Positions 6,717 to 15,174 of a stretch of DNA of 39,388 nt are shown here, piece after piece. The stretch covers positions 1 through 39,388 of the forward strand of contig CAZMNW010000011.1 in NCBI GenBank assembly GCA_964567755.1, written 5' to 3'. Each line of letters starts with the position of its first letter. Position 1 is the stretch's first letter. A program made the position numbers and the translations under genes. Under the pieces are notes generated by a model. It was not told where the DNA came from. It searched no databases and saw only the letters and a program-made list of their open reading frames with translations. Origin of the DNA: DASRJW01 sp964567755 (GTDB lineage Bacteria; Krumholzibacteriota; Krumholzibacteriia; G020349025).

Positions 6717-8972
6717 TCAGCGCAGCAGCATGACGCGCCGGCTTCGGGTGACGTTCGATCCCGAGAGGCGCACGACATACAGCCCGCCAGCAACCCGATG
6801 TCCCGCGTCGTTGCGCCCGTCCCAAACGATGGGGTGTCGGCCCGCCGGCAGGTGCGCAGTGACCAGATGTCGCACGCACTTCCCCACAACGTCGAAGACT
6901 TCGACCCGCACTTCCGACGCGGCCGGCAGGTCGAAACGCAGATGCGCTGCGTCGCGTCCTGGATTCGGTCCCAGGACATCCAATGTCCAGCGCGCCGGAC
7001 CGGCGGCGCGAACGACGACGGGTCCCAAGAAGTACGGCGTCGCATCGGTCGCGATCGCTTCGAGACGATAACTGTAGGCCTGGCCGGGTACGACGTCTGC
7101 ATCCAGGTACTGCCAGCGTCCCGCTTGCGACAGCATTCCTCGCGAGTCGAGCCGCTCGTAGTCGACCTCTGCTGCTGCTTCGCCTTCGGCCTTCCACACT
7201 CGAAATGCCGCGAAGTCCTCACCCGCACGCCACTCGAGACGGATTCCATCCGGGCCGCTCGAAGCATGCAGATCGCTTGCCGACACGTCCACGGCGAGCA
7301 TCTCGTAGTTGCCCTCATGAACGAGCTGTGCGGTCTGCACCGTTTGCCGGAGGGCAGACAGATCGGGCGCGTACGCCAGCGCCAAGCTGAACCGCGTCGT
7401 CTGGCCGGCGGCCAAGGTGAACGGGCCCGAAGCGAACAGCACGCCGATGTTCCAGTACCCGATGAGTGCGGGATCAAAGCGGTCCGCGGGGTTCGGTGCA
7501 GTGAAGTGGTCCCAGAGCCTTTGTGGCCAGTTCAAAGCATCAGTGTAGAAAACAATGTTATCCGTCGTCGGGTCGGGGTTGCCAATCCCCGCACGAATGC
7601 GGTTGTACTTGAAGCCAGTCAGGCCAAGCTGGTCCGCCTCGTGGACGTCCGCTCGGTCGAAGTCCGGCTCTCCATCGGTCGGTGCCTGATCTCCCTCGCC
7701 CGTGTCTTGCGTGCCGGGCAGTCCGTCCGCCCCGAGATCGTCGAGCGCGGCAGTCCAGTCCATGTCCTCATCGCCCGTCCAAAGGACTTGCGTGACGTAG
7801 GCCGGACGATTCTCGAGCGGCCCGTAGCGAGCCTCGAAGCTCAGAGTGTCGTATTGTGTTACGGCGTAAGCCCGAATTGCATCCCGCCCGGAGATCAAGA
7901 CGCCACGGCCCCCGTCCTGCCGCTCGTCCGTGATGCCGTCGAGATCGTTGTCCATGGCATCGAATGGCCTTCCCGCTGTCTGCAGGAAGGAGCACCCAAC
8001 GTAGCCGGTGGTACCGCACGACCCGGACAGGTCGACCCCGTGCCCGAGACTGTCCCAGTAGTAGCCCATGTTGAGCCCCGAGGCCGTGTCATAGTAGGCA
8101 TTGTCGTCGTCCGACTCGATGATGCCGTCACACGAGATGGATGAACCACCCACTGCAGGATCCATGTACACGCCGAAGATGAGATTGTCGTTGTAATCCG
8201 TCGTGCCCTCGTTGGTGATGTCGTAGTGCCAAAAGATCACGTCGCGGACAAGCTCCTGGGACCACTGCAGGCTCCGCACCTCGATCCTCAAAGCGAGACC
8301 GCGGCGGGTCGGATCGCGCTGGTCAGGCACGAAATCCCAGGCGTCGTAGGCCTGATCATCCAGGACCATGAAGCTCTCCTGGTCGGCGGCGGCGCGCTTG
8401 CCGAAATACCCGTTCCACGAACCGCGCCAGCCTGGGTCGTCCGAATCGTTCAGTTTGTCCGGCCAGAAGTCGGGCCAGGTGCGCGGGTCGCTGCTCTGCG
8501 CTGGCGAGCGGCTCAAATTGATTCCCGGGTCCAGCTGGAAGTAGCCGGGTCGCGGCTCGAAGCGCATGATGCGGTTCAAGTAGGGGCTGGTGGCCTGGCG
8601 CTCGTGGAATCCCGTCTCCATGATGTAAGCAACCGCGTTGTCGTTCTGAACGATGCGAGACAGGACGAACGGTGTGATGCCGTCCGAGTAGTTCATGCCC
8701 GATCCGCGCGGCGCCTCGACCGAGTGGAAGACGCTCAAGTCCACGTTTCCTGGATCGGCCGGACGGTCGCCGATCATCCCGAAGTTCCAGAACAGAGTGC
8801 GCATGTTGCCAGCGTTGTGCGTGCCCATCCGCTCCATGGCCGGGTCCCCGCGCTGGTTGGGCGGGACGGTCTGCGCTGCAATCGGCCCGAAGAGCGCACC
8901 GACTGCACACAGCAGAATGGCGGCAAACAGAGACGCGCCATATTCAGTCGAGCTGCGGACGAGGTGCTTCAT
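6717..8972 (-). CDS. Large secreted protein with FlgD/T9SS-like C-terminal domain
   Basis: A 751-residue exported protein. A signal peptide ends near IAAQ (residue about 34). The long central part has no family I recognise; it is rich in Asp, Gly, Trp and Tyr. It includes a calcium-loop-like DNDLDGITDERQDGG, and a region near 580-680 resembles a fibronectin-III-like fold (DGIRLEWRAGEDFAAFRVW). The last 75 residues form a FlgD-Ig-like sorting or attachment domain: LRFDLPAASEVRVEVFDVVG, then WDGRNDAGHRVAGGLYVVRL, ending RRVMLLR. Such tails are typical of secreted proteins in FCB-group candidate phyla and are the best taxonomic clue here. No partner gene is adjacent. Confidence 0.75.
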   Translation of the reverse strand: MKHLVRSSTEYGASLFAAILLCAVGALFGPIAAQTVPPNQRGDPAMERMGTHNAGNMRTLFWNFGMIGDRPADPGNVDLSVFHSVEAPRGSGMNYSDGITPFVLSRIVQNDNAVAYIMETGFHERQATSPYLNRIMRFEPRPGYFQLDPGINLSRSPAQSSDPRTWPDFWPDKLNDSDDPGWRGSWNGYFGKRAAADQESFMVLDDQAYDAWDFVPDQRDPTRRGLALRIEVRSLQWSQELVRDVIFWHYDITNEGTTDYNDNLIFGVYMDPAVGGSSISCDGIIESDDDNAYYDTASGLNMGYYWDSLGHGVDLSGSCGTTGYVGCSFLQTAGRPFDAMDNDLDGITDERQDGGRGVLISGRDAIRAYAVTQYDTLSFEARYGPLENRPAYVTQVLWTGDEDMDWTAALDDLGADGLPGTQDTGEGDQAPTDGEPDFDRADVHEADQLGLTGFKYNRIRAGIGNPDPTTDNIVFYTDALNWPQRLWDHFTAPNPADRFDPALIGYWNIGVLFASGPFTLAAGQTTRFSLALAYAPDLSALRQTVQTAQLVHEGNYEMLAVDVSASDLHASSGPDGIRLEWRAGEDFAAFRVWKAEGEAAAEVDYERLDSRGMLSQAGRWQYLDADVVPGQAYSYRLEAIATDATPYFLGPVVVRAAGPARWTLDVLGPNPGRDAAHLRFDLPAASEVRVEVFDVVGKCVRHLVTAHLPAGRHPIVWDGRNDAGHRVAGGLYVVRLSGSNVTRSRRVMLLR

Positions 8973-9410
8973 GATTCACGGCCCCTTCCGCCCACGACAG
9001 GGCTCTGCCGCAACCAACGGGGGCTCCGCCCGCCGCATCCGGTGGCGTGGTCGTTCGAGGGGAGATATCTCGGGGGCAACCGACGAAGATGGCTTGGCGA
9101 GGGCGGCACGCCGACGGCCAGCCGCTCGACGTAGCACTTGAGCTTCTGGTGTAGTGGGCAAGCTGCCGTGCTGAGGCCAAGGACGCCTATGGCCATTCAG
9201 CCATCGCCTGAAACCTCGCTTCCCTTTCGCGACAACGATAGAGTACTCGCCGTAAGAACAGAACACAACGAGTCTGACTGCTTTGCCTTGAACCCGGCCG
9301 TCGCCCGGATCTTCCCATGACGACGAATGCTCTTCGACGTTCGCCCGCTGCAATGCCACCTGCACAGAGGCTCGGCTTCGGCCGGGCCTCTCGTGTGTTT
9401 GACCGCCGAC
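8973..9410. other. Non-coding stretch upstream of the FlgD-tailed protein
   Basis: About 440 bp with no supported gene on either strand. It must contain the promoter of the minus-strand gene starting at 8972, but I see no convincing -35/-10 pair. The only clear structure is the hairpin at 9366-9391. Confidence 0.4.
9366..9391 (-). terminator. Stable hairpin 20 nt beyond the stop of the membrane protein gene
   Basis: AGAGGC (9366-9371) pairs with GCCTCT (9386-9391), and CGGC pairs with GCCG around a TTCG tetraloop on the plus strand; one T/G mismatch lies between the stems. It is 20 nt past the minus-strand stop at 9411. There is no U-tract, so the terminator role is inferred from position and stability. 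Confidence 0.45.
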
Positions 9411-10940
9411 CTATCCCGGTCGGTGCAGCAATACGGTGTGCAGCCACATGAGTGCCGCGTGAATTCCATTGTAAGCGCCGTCGAAGGGATAACTGATCGG
9501 TTCGACCAGCATGATGTTATACGACGGGGTCAAGAGATTCAGGAGTGCGACAAACAGCACGACGCGTCTCTGCAGCAGACCCGATTGCAAGAGCAGGGCA
9601 ATCGAGAAAACGACCCCGAGGAACCCCAACCCTGTCATCCTGCTGGTATCCCAAGCCACGAGCAGTGCGAGCAATGGGACGAGGGTGAGTACGAGAAGCG
9701 CTCTGGCGTCAGCACGTCGACCTTGTCTCCACAGGGAGAAGAACGCAAACCCCACCGCCAGCCATGCCAGCTTGTGCCCCAGCGCAACGCCGAGCGCGAA
9801 CCGCCCAGGGTGGTCGTGAATCATGCTCAGGACAGAGCGCTGCGCTTGCGATCCCAGAATCTGGTGCGTCGTGAGAATCTCCGTGAGCGTCGTTCCGGTC
9901 AACGACGCGCTCAGCAACCACAATAACCCATAGATGCCAATGATCGAGAGCGCTCGTAGACGTTCACCGCGCGGGAAGCAGATGACAATGATGGGCGTGA
10001 GGGCGAAAGCGGTGGCCTCGTGCGCGAGCAGCGCCAGCGCAACGATGGCAAGTCGAGCCAGACGTGTCATCGGTGCACTGGCGGCCACCAGAATGAGCGC
10101 ATAGGCAAGCTGTTCCGGATAGCCGGGCCAGATGAAGTTGGACATGATGAAGCTAGATGTGCACATCGAGACGAGTACGAGTGTACGACTTAGCGAGGAC
10201 GACCCGTGCGGAACACGATCTCGTCGAGTACCGGAAACGGAGCCGCTCCACTGGTCGATGCAGTACATCACCAGCGCAAGAAGGCCGATCGTGCACAGCA
10301 AGCTGAAGCCCCAATAGAGCGCCCCGCGCAGCTGAAAACTGTTCGCGAGTGCCGGCATGAGGAGGCGGCGGTACGTCCAGGGAAACTCCTCGCTGGTACG
10401 GTCGAACGGGGAGAGGCTCATCTTGGCGGCAAAGAACCCGAGGCCCGACAGCGCGTACGGCTGCCGGAACGGCACCGTCAGAATGCAAAGCCCCGCGAAA
10501 CTGCCGCATACGAGTCGCTTGTGGCTGCGCAGGAATCGGGCGAAACTTGGGCAGAAACCGCTGCGCAGGATGGAGCGCACGAATGGAAGCAACAGAACGA
10601 GCAGGGCGCCGTAGAACAAGAATCCCAGCATTGGCGAGATCAGAAGCGCTCCCACCTTCTTTGGATCGGTGATTTCGCCGCTCGTTCCTGACCAAGTCGC
10701 TGGGAACGTCCCATCCGGGAGTGCGCTGAAGACGTGGCGGATGAGGGCGTCGAGGCGATCGATAGGAAAATGCACCAAGGCGAATAGCAAGAATGTGCAG
10801 GGCCAGAAGAGCCACCAGAAGAGCCGTGGCTCTCCGCCGTCGCGACTGCCGTATCGAAACAACTCGCCGTCAACAGGCGGACGTTCTCCTTCGAGCATCA
10901 CCCGATCGGGGCGAGACCAGTTTGGAGACAGGGCACTCAT
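9411..10940 (-). CDS. Polytopic membrane protein, unknown function
   Basis: About 509 residues with roughly ten hydrophobic helices, for example LFWWLFWPCTFLLFALVHF, LLALVMYCIDQW, AYALILVAASAP and VVLFVALLNLL. The first loop after helix 1 is long and polar. The layout resembles GT-C-type glycosyltransferases or EpsG-like polymerase proteins, but no catalytic motif is clear and I do not assign a function. The start is uncertain: ATG 10940 or ATG 10898 are both plausible, neither with a good ribosome site, and the frame stays open to 11051. It stands alone, ending in a hairpin. Confidence 0.6.
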   Translation of the reverse strand: MSALSPNWSRPDRVMLEGERPPVDGELFRYGSRDGGEPRLFWWLFWPCTFLLFALVHFPIDRLDALIRHVFSALPDGTFPATWSGTSGEITDPKKVGALLISPMLGFLFYGALLVLLLPFVRSILRSGFCPSFARFLRSHKRLVCGSFAGLCILTVPFRQPYALSGLGFFAAKMSLSPFDRTSEEFPWTYRRLLMPALANSFQLRGALYWGFSLLCTIGLLALVMYCIDQWSGSVSGTRRDRVPHGSSSLSRTLVLVSMCTSSFIMSNFIWPGYPEQLAYALILVAASAPMTRLARLAIVALALLAHEATAFALTPIIVICFPRGERLRALSIIGIYGLLWLLSASLTGTTLTEILTTHQILGSQAQRSVLSMIHDHPGRFALGVALGHKLAWLAVGFAFFSLWRQGRRADARALLVLTLVPLLALLVAWDTSRMTGLGFLGVVFSIALLLQSGLLQRRVVLFVALLNLLTPSYNIMLVEPISYPFDGAYNGIHAALMWLHTVLLHRPG

Positions 10941-11543
10941 ACAAGTGGTGCCCAGCAGTCCTGGATAGCAAACGGCATCGGCTTGGCTCCTCAAGTGCAG
11001 CGGCCGTGTCTCAAGCCGACCGTCATGCTGCGTACGCCGCGGTGAGCACAACGAGCACGCTCACTCCGGCGCTCCAGCGTTTTCTGGCAGGGCTTCCCCG
11101 ACGCGGCACTCCGGTCCGGTCTCGCGGGCCCGACCAATGGCGCGGGTGGACTACGAGCGCCGACCTTTTTCGTGCGAACAAAGCATAGAGACTCCAAGGC
11201 ACGGCGTCCACGGGTGCCGGCATCGGCAACCTTCGAGTGTGCCTGCCGCCTGGCGGCCGCAGTGTCACGGTGCGATGCCGCACGCGTCGCCGCGCATTGC
11301 ATCCGGCAGCATGCAGAGGCCGATCGCGAGAGATGAGATGGCGCATCGTTTCGTAACACGCGAGATCCGGTGCCATTCTGTTCCGGCACGACGATCGCAT
11401 GCACCCATGCGGGACTTCCTGCACGAACCGCACGAGCCATCGACACCGCGTCCTGGCTGTGCGGGGTCGCGAACGGCACGCGCAGAAGATCGCATCTCGG
11501 ATGCGCTGGGAATGCCGCCTGTCGCAGTCGTCGAGGTACGCTC
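10941..11543. other. Intergenic stretch without a supported gene
   Basis: About 600 bp between the divergent membrane-protein and dihaem-oxidoreductase genes. Several frames are open on both strands, but they are arginine-, alanine- and serine-rich as expected of GC-rich noise. Nothing recognisable. It probably holds both promoters. Confidence 0.4.
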
Positions 11544-12800
11544 ATGTTGGGATTCGGTCGCATCTCTGGATTCGCGATGCTCTTCGCCTTCCTCGTCGCC
11601 GCGGCAGTCGAACCCCAATGCGGCCGAGTTCCCAAGCTGGGCGATCCCATCGCGGGTCTCAGTGCCGAGCAACGCAAGGAGTTCGACCAAGGGCGCGTCG
11701 TGTTCGAGCGCGTGTTCACTCCCGCGACGGGCCTCGGGCCCCTGTTCAACGCCGACGCCTGCGCCGAGTGTCACGAAGACCCGATCGTGGGCGGCACCGG
11801 CGACGAGATCGAGCTGCATGCGGCCATCCCTGCCACGCTCGCGGCGATCGGGTCGCCGGATGCTGCTTTGCGCTCCGCTGCGGTCTCCGGCGACTCCGCG
11901 CCGCGAGAAGACTCGGCACCCCCGGCCAGCACTTGCGATCTCCTCTTCGACCGCGGCGGCCCCGTGTTCCAAACCCAGGTGACACAGGCACTGCGCGACG
12001 CCCTCGGCATCGAGCAAGAGCCCGTGCCCGCGGACGCGAGCACAGCTCAGCGCACGATCCCCGATGTCTTCGGCTTCGGCTTGCTCGATGCCGTGGCCGA
12101 TTCGACGTTGCTCGCGCGCGAGGACCCCGACGACGCCAACGGCGACGGCATCTCCGGTCGCGCCAACCGATTCTTGGACGGGCGCGTTGGCCGTTTCGGT
12201 CGCAAGGCGTTCGTGCCGACCTTGGCCGAGTTCAATGCCGGGGCCTTTCAAATCGAACAGGGGATCACCACGTCCGCCGCGCCCGACGAAGGAAGCGTCG
12301 GCGGACTGCCGATCCCCCCAGGAGTCGATCCGCTGCCAGAACCCGAGCTGAGCGACGAGGATGTGCGGCTGGCTTCCCAGTTCGTGCGTTTCTTGGCGCC
12401 GCCACTTCCCGTCACGAGTGGGCGCGAAGTGCGGCTCGGCGAGAAGATCTTCGCCGGCATCGGTTGTGCCGCGTGCCACGTTCCGGCACTGCGCACCGGT
12501 CCTAGCGATGTCCCGGCGCTCTCGAATCGCCTGGTGCGCGCTTACGCCGACATGCTGCTCCACGACATGGGCCCGGAGCTCGCCGATATTTGCTTCGGGA
12601 TCGCGTCGCCCTCGGAGTTCCGCACCGAGCCATTGATGGGATTGCGCCTGTCGCAAGTGTTCCTGCACGATGGTCGCGCGCCGTCCATCGAGGCAGCCAT
12701 CGAGCTCCATGGCGGCGAAGGGTCCGTCGCCCGCAACGCCTTCATCGCCCTCCCCGAGCACAAGCGACGCGCGCTCCTCGCCTTTCTCCGCGGACTCTGA
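11544..12800 (+). CDS. DHOR-family dihaem c-type oxidoreductase
   Basis: A 418-residue exported protein. A signal peptide-like segment (GFAMLFAFLVAAAV) precedes two haem-binding motifs, CAECH at residues 73-77 and CAACH at 308-312. The spacing and segments such as TGLGPLFNADACAECH and RTEPLMGLRLSQVFLHDGRA match the di-haem oxidoreductase (thiol oxidoreductase-like, DHOR) family, periplasmic proteins distantly related to MauG and cytochrome c peroxidases. The ATG at 11544 follows GAGG at 11533-11536. Family members are often next to imelysin-type iron-uptake genes; none is here. A calcium-loop-like DPDDANGDGISGRAN occurs at about 193-207, as is common in the family. Confidence 0.85.
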   Translation: MLGFGRISGFAMLFAFLVAAAVEPQCGRVPKLGDPIAGLSAEQRKEFDQGRVVFERVFTPATGLGPLFNADACAECHEDPIVGGTGDEIELHAAIPATLAAIGSPDAALRSAAVSGDSAPREDSAPPASTCDLLFDRGGPVFQTQVTQALRDALGIEQEPVPADASTAQRTIPDVFGFGLLDAVADSTLLAREDPDDANGDGISGRANRFLDGRVGRFGRKAFVPTLAEFNAGAFQIEQGITTSAAPDEGSVGGLPIPPGVDPLPEPELSDEDVRLASQFVRFLAPPLPVTSGREVRLGEKIFAGIGCAACHVPALRTGPSDVPALSNRLVRAYADMLLHDMGPELADICFGIASPSEFRTEPLMGLRLSQVFLHDGRAPSIEAAIELHGGEGSVARNAFIALPEHKRRALLAFLRGL

Positions 12801-12853
12801 AGCCGAGGGAAGGGATGCGGTTTCGGCCCCTCCCGCGCAATCACGGAGCGCGC

Positions 12854-13183
12854 ATGGCACTCACCGACACCCAAGAGATCATCCGCAACCTCGGCGAGCT
12901 CAAGAGCGAGACCTCCGCGACGCTCGCGACGCTGCAGGCGAAGGTCGACGGCATCAACCATCGCCTCGACGTTTCCAACGGTCGCATCGCCAACCACGAC
13001 GAGGCGATCCAGCAGCTCCGCATCCACGAGAGCCAATTGTCCACCGATCTGGCGCATTTGCAGCAGGAACGCGACAGCAACCGTGCCTTCGGGCGCCAAT
13101 GGCGCTTGGCCGTGATCGAGCGTTGCTTCTGGTTCCTGGGAGCGATGATCCTCGCCGCCATCGTCCATTTCGCCGGGTTCTGA
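12854..13183 (+). CDS. Small coiled-coil protein with C-terminal membrane anchor
   Basis: A 109-residue protein 53 bp after the dihaem oxidoreductase. Residues about 5-75 have heptad spacing (ELKSETSATLATLQAKVDG, INHRLDVSNG, IQQLRIHESQLS) and should form a coiled coil. Residues about 90-108 (CFWFLGAMILAAIVHFAGF) form one transmembrane helix at the C-terminus. GGAG (12845-12848) lies 5 nt before the ATG. The layout resembles XhlA-type or similar tail-anchored small proteins, but this is a fold-level resemblance only. It may be in one transcript with the upstream gene. Confidence 0.6.
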   Translation: MALTDTQEIIRNLGELKSETSATLATLQAKVDGINHRLDVSNGRIANHDEAIQQLRIHESQLSTDLAHLQQERDSNRAFGRQWRLAVIERCFWFLGAMILAAIVHFAGF

Positions 13184-13209
13184 GCAGCATCCCAGGCGAG
13201 GAACCAAGA

Positions 13210-13386
13210 TCATTTCGCTGGGCTCGGCGGGTTCATGCTCGACTGCATGTCGATCAGGGCTTGCTGGCTCACCTTGCGCACCTCGTAGCGCGAAAAAGCC
13301 TGGCTGAACGTGAAGGCCAAGACGAAAGCCAGCAGACCGAGCGTGGCGCCAACGATGACCCCAACCGGGGTCTCGTGCTCGGGCAC
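13210..13386 (-). CDS. Short single-helix membrane protein, DUF4239-like segment
   Basis: A 58-residue frame with a GTG start at 13384-13386 and a TGA at 13210-13212. It contains TPVGVIVGATLGLLAFVLAF and FSQAFSRYEVRKVSQQ. The first helix and following basic stretch look like the N-terminus of DUF4239/bestrophin-like membrane proteins, which are normally over 200 residues. So this is either a truncated relic or a true small protein. A stop codon lies two codons before the GTG, which excludes a longer N-terminus. No strong ribosome site is seen. It is convergent with the coiled-coil gene. Confidence 0.4.
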   Translation of the reverse strand: MPEHETPVGVIVGATLGLLAFVLAFTFSQAFSRYEVRKVSQQALIDMQSSMNPPSPAK

Positions 13387-13437
13387 CGACTTCTAGATCC
13401 GCAAGGAGCGCGCGGTTCGAGAGCGCCGCGCGTTTGG

Positions 13438-13974
13438 TCAGCGGCCGCGGGCTTTGGGGGGGCCGAGGATCTCGCGCAGGAGCACTGCGTTGCGCACCGA
13501 AGCCGAAGACGCGAGCTGCGCGCGCAGGTCACGCAGCCGCTGTGACTCCGCGTGCCCACGTCGGGCGAGCGGCGCCGTTGTCACCGCGACGTCTGCGGCC
13601 AGACGGGAACTCTCTGCGGCCGTCGCCGCAGCCGATGCCTTCGTCAGACGTTCGAGCAGAACGCGCACGGGAAGGTCCTCGCGCACGATATCGACATCGT
13701 ACGCCGGCGTCTCTTCGACACCTCGTTCCTGCACCGACCACGGGGCTGGCGCAGCGTCGGCCTCCCCCCATTCGCCGACATCGATTTCCGCCTCGGGCAT
13801 GGGTTCGCGTGGCGCCGGTTGCCACGGAGGCGGCAACTCGGTTCGCGGCTTCTGTGTCGGGATCTGGGCTCGCGGCATGGACTCGAAGGGCCGAGGCCGC
13901 GCCGGCTCGCGCCGGCGCGGTTGCTGGCTCTGACCCTTGCGACGCTGTCGCGCGATCAGCGAGAAAACGATCAT
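13438..13974 (-). CDS. Small protein with N-terminal membrane helix, downstream of floA
   Basis: From the ATG at 13974 this is 178 residues: a short hydrophobic start (MIVFSLIARQRRK), a proline- and arginine-rich linker, an acidic middle (PEAEIDVGEWGEAD) and a helical alanine-rich C-terminal half. No family recognised. The ATG cuts the membrane helix in half. Upstream codons continue it as LDSWIVIVLMIVFS, beginning with a CTG (13999-14001) placed 7 nt after AGGAGG on the minus strand, so initiation at CTG is plausible. It follows nfeD and floA in the same direction and may be a microdomain-associated factor. Confidence 0.5.
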   Translation of the reverse strand: MIVFSLIARQRRKGQSQQPRRREPARPRPFESMPRAQIPTQKPRTELPPPWQPAPREPMPEAEIDVGEWGEADAAPAPWSVQERGVEETPAYDVDIVREDLPVRVLLERLTKASAAATAAESSRLAADVAVTTAPLARRGHAESQRLRDLRAQLASSASVRNAVLLREILGPPKARGR

Positions 13975-14097
13975 GAGAACGATGACGATCCAGGAATCCA
14001 GAACGACCCCTCCTCGAACAGCTCGAGCCGGCGTGCATTCGCTTGCCTCGAGCTCGGTGAACTCGACACCGTTAGGCGCGGACCCGAACCGGCGCCG

Positions 14098-15096
14098 TTA
14101 CTTGACCGGCGGCTTGCCTTCCGGCTCGGCCGGAGGCCGCGCGATCGACTCGCGCATGCTGGTATCGGCCTGCACGTTGCGCATGTTGTAGTAGTCCATG
14201 ACGCCGAGCTTGCCCTCGCGGAAGGCGTGCGCTATGGCGAGCGGCACCTCGGCTTCCGATTCGACGACGCGTGCACGCATTTCTTCGACGCGCGCGCGCA
14301 TCTCTTGCTCGAGCGCCACCGCCATGGCGCGCCGCTCTTCGGCCCGCGCTTGCGCGATGCGCTTGTCCGCTTCGGCCTGATCCGTCTGCAGCATGGCGCC
14401 GATGTTGCGGCCCACGTCGACATCGGCGATGTCGATGGAGAGGATCTCGAAGGCCGTGCCGCTGTCGAGTCCCTTCTGCAGCACCGTCTTCGAGATGAGG
14501 TCCGGATTCGCGAGCACGTCCTTGTGCGTCGCCGACGACCCGATGGTGGAGACGATGCCCTCGCCGACCCGCGCCAGAATGGTCTCCTCGCCGGCGCCGC
14601 CCACGAGTCGTTCGATGTTGGCGCGCACGGTCACCTTGGCGAGCGCCACCAGCTGGATGCCGTCCTTGGCCACCGCGGACACCTTCGGCGTCTCGATCAC
14701 CTTGGGATTGACGCTCACCTTCACGGCTTCGAGCACGTCGCGCCCGGCGAGATCGATGGCGGTGGCGCGCTGAAACGACAAGCCCAGGTTGGCCTTGTCC
14801 GCCGAGATGAGCGCCTTCACCACGCGATCGACGTTGCCGCCCGCCAGGTAGTGTGCTTCCAAGAGCGATGACTCCAGGGAAAGGCCAGCCTTCGTAGCGT
14901 TGATGAGCGGATTGATGATGGCTGTCGGCGGCACCTTGCGCAACCGCATGCCGATCATGGCGAACAAACTCACCTTCACGCCCGAGAAGTAGGCGGTGAG
15001 CCACAGGCCAATGGGCACGAAGTAGTTGAGAAAGCTGAGCGCGAAGATGATGCCCAGAATGATGAGCACGATGAACACAACGCCAATCTGCTCCAC
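14098..15096 (-). CDS. floA: Flotillin-like protein FloA
   Basis: A 332-residue protein matching the flotillin-like FloA (YqfA) family over its full length. An N-terminal membrane segment (GVVFIVLIILGIIFALSFL and the following re-entrant IGLWLTAYFSG) is followed by the conserved RLRKVPPTAIINPLI. Then come the PHB/SPFH region and the C-terminal Glu/Ala coiled coil (ARAEERRAMAVALEQEM). FloA scaffolds functional membrane microdomains. The start is GTG at 15096, preceded by AAGGAGG at 5 nt. It is downstream of the NfeD gene, the usual partner, with a 78-bp gap. Confidence 0.95.
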   Translation of the reverse strand: MEQIGVVFIVLIILGIIFALSFLNYFVPIGLWLTAYFSGVKVSLFAMIGMRLRKVPPTAIINPLINATKAGLSLESSLLEAHYLAGGNVDRVVKALISADKANLGLSFQRATAIDLAGRDVLEAVKVSVNPKVIETPKVSAVAKDGIQLVALAKVTVRANIERLVGGAGEETILARVGEGIVSTIGSSATHKDVLANPDLISKTVLQKGLDSGTAFEILSIDIADVDVGRNIGAMLQTDQAEADKRIAQARAEERRAMAVALEQEMRARVEEMRARVVESEAEVPLAIAHAFREGKLGVMDYYNMRNVQADTSMRESIARPPAEPEGKPPVK

Positions 15097-15174
15097 GGAA
15101 CCCTCCTTGTCATTGCGGCACCGCGACGCCTGCGGGCGCGCGTCCGCTGCGATTTCCTCGACGACGAACAGCCG

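Noticed and set aside
9366..9391. Hairpin as a canonical intrinsic terminator
   Set aside because: The stem is strong but there is no T-run on either strand, so it is listed only as a possible terminator.
11265..12860. Long minus-strand open frame opposite the dihaem oxidoreductase
   Set aside because: The plus strand encodes a clear DHOR protein with two haem motifs. The opposite frame is a GC-rich shadow without any motif.
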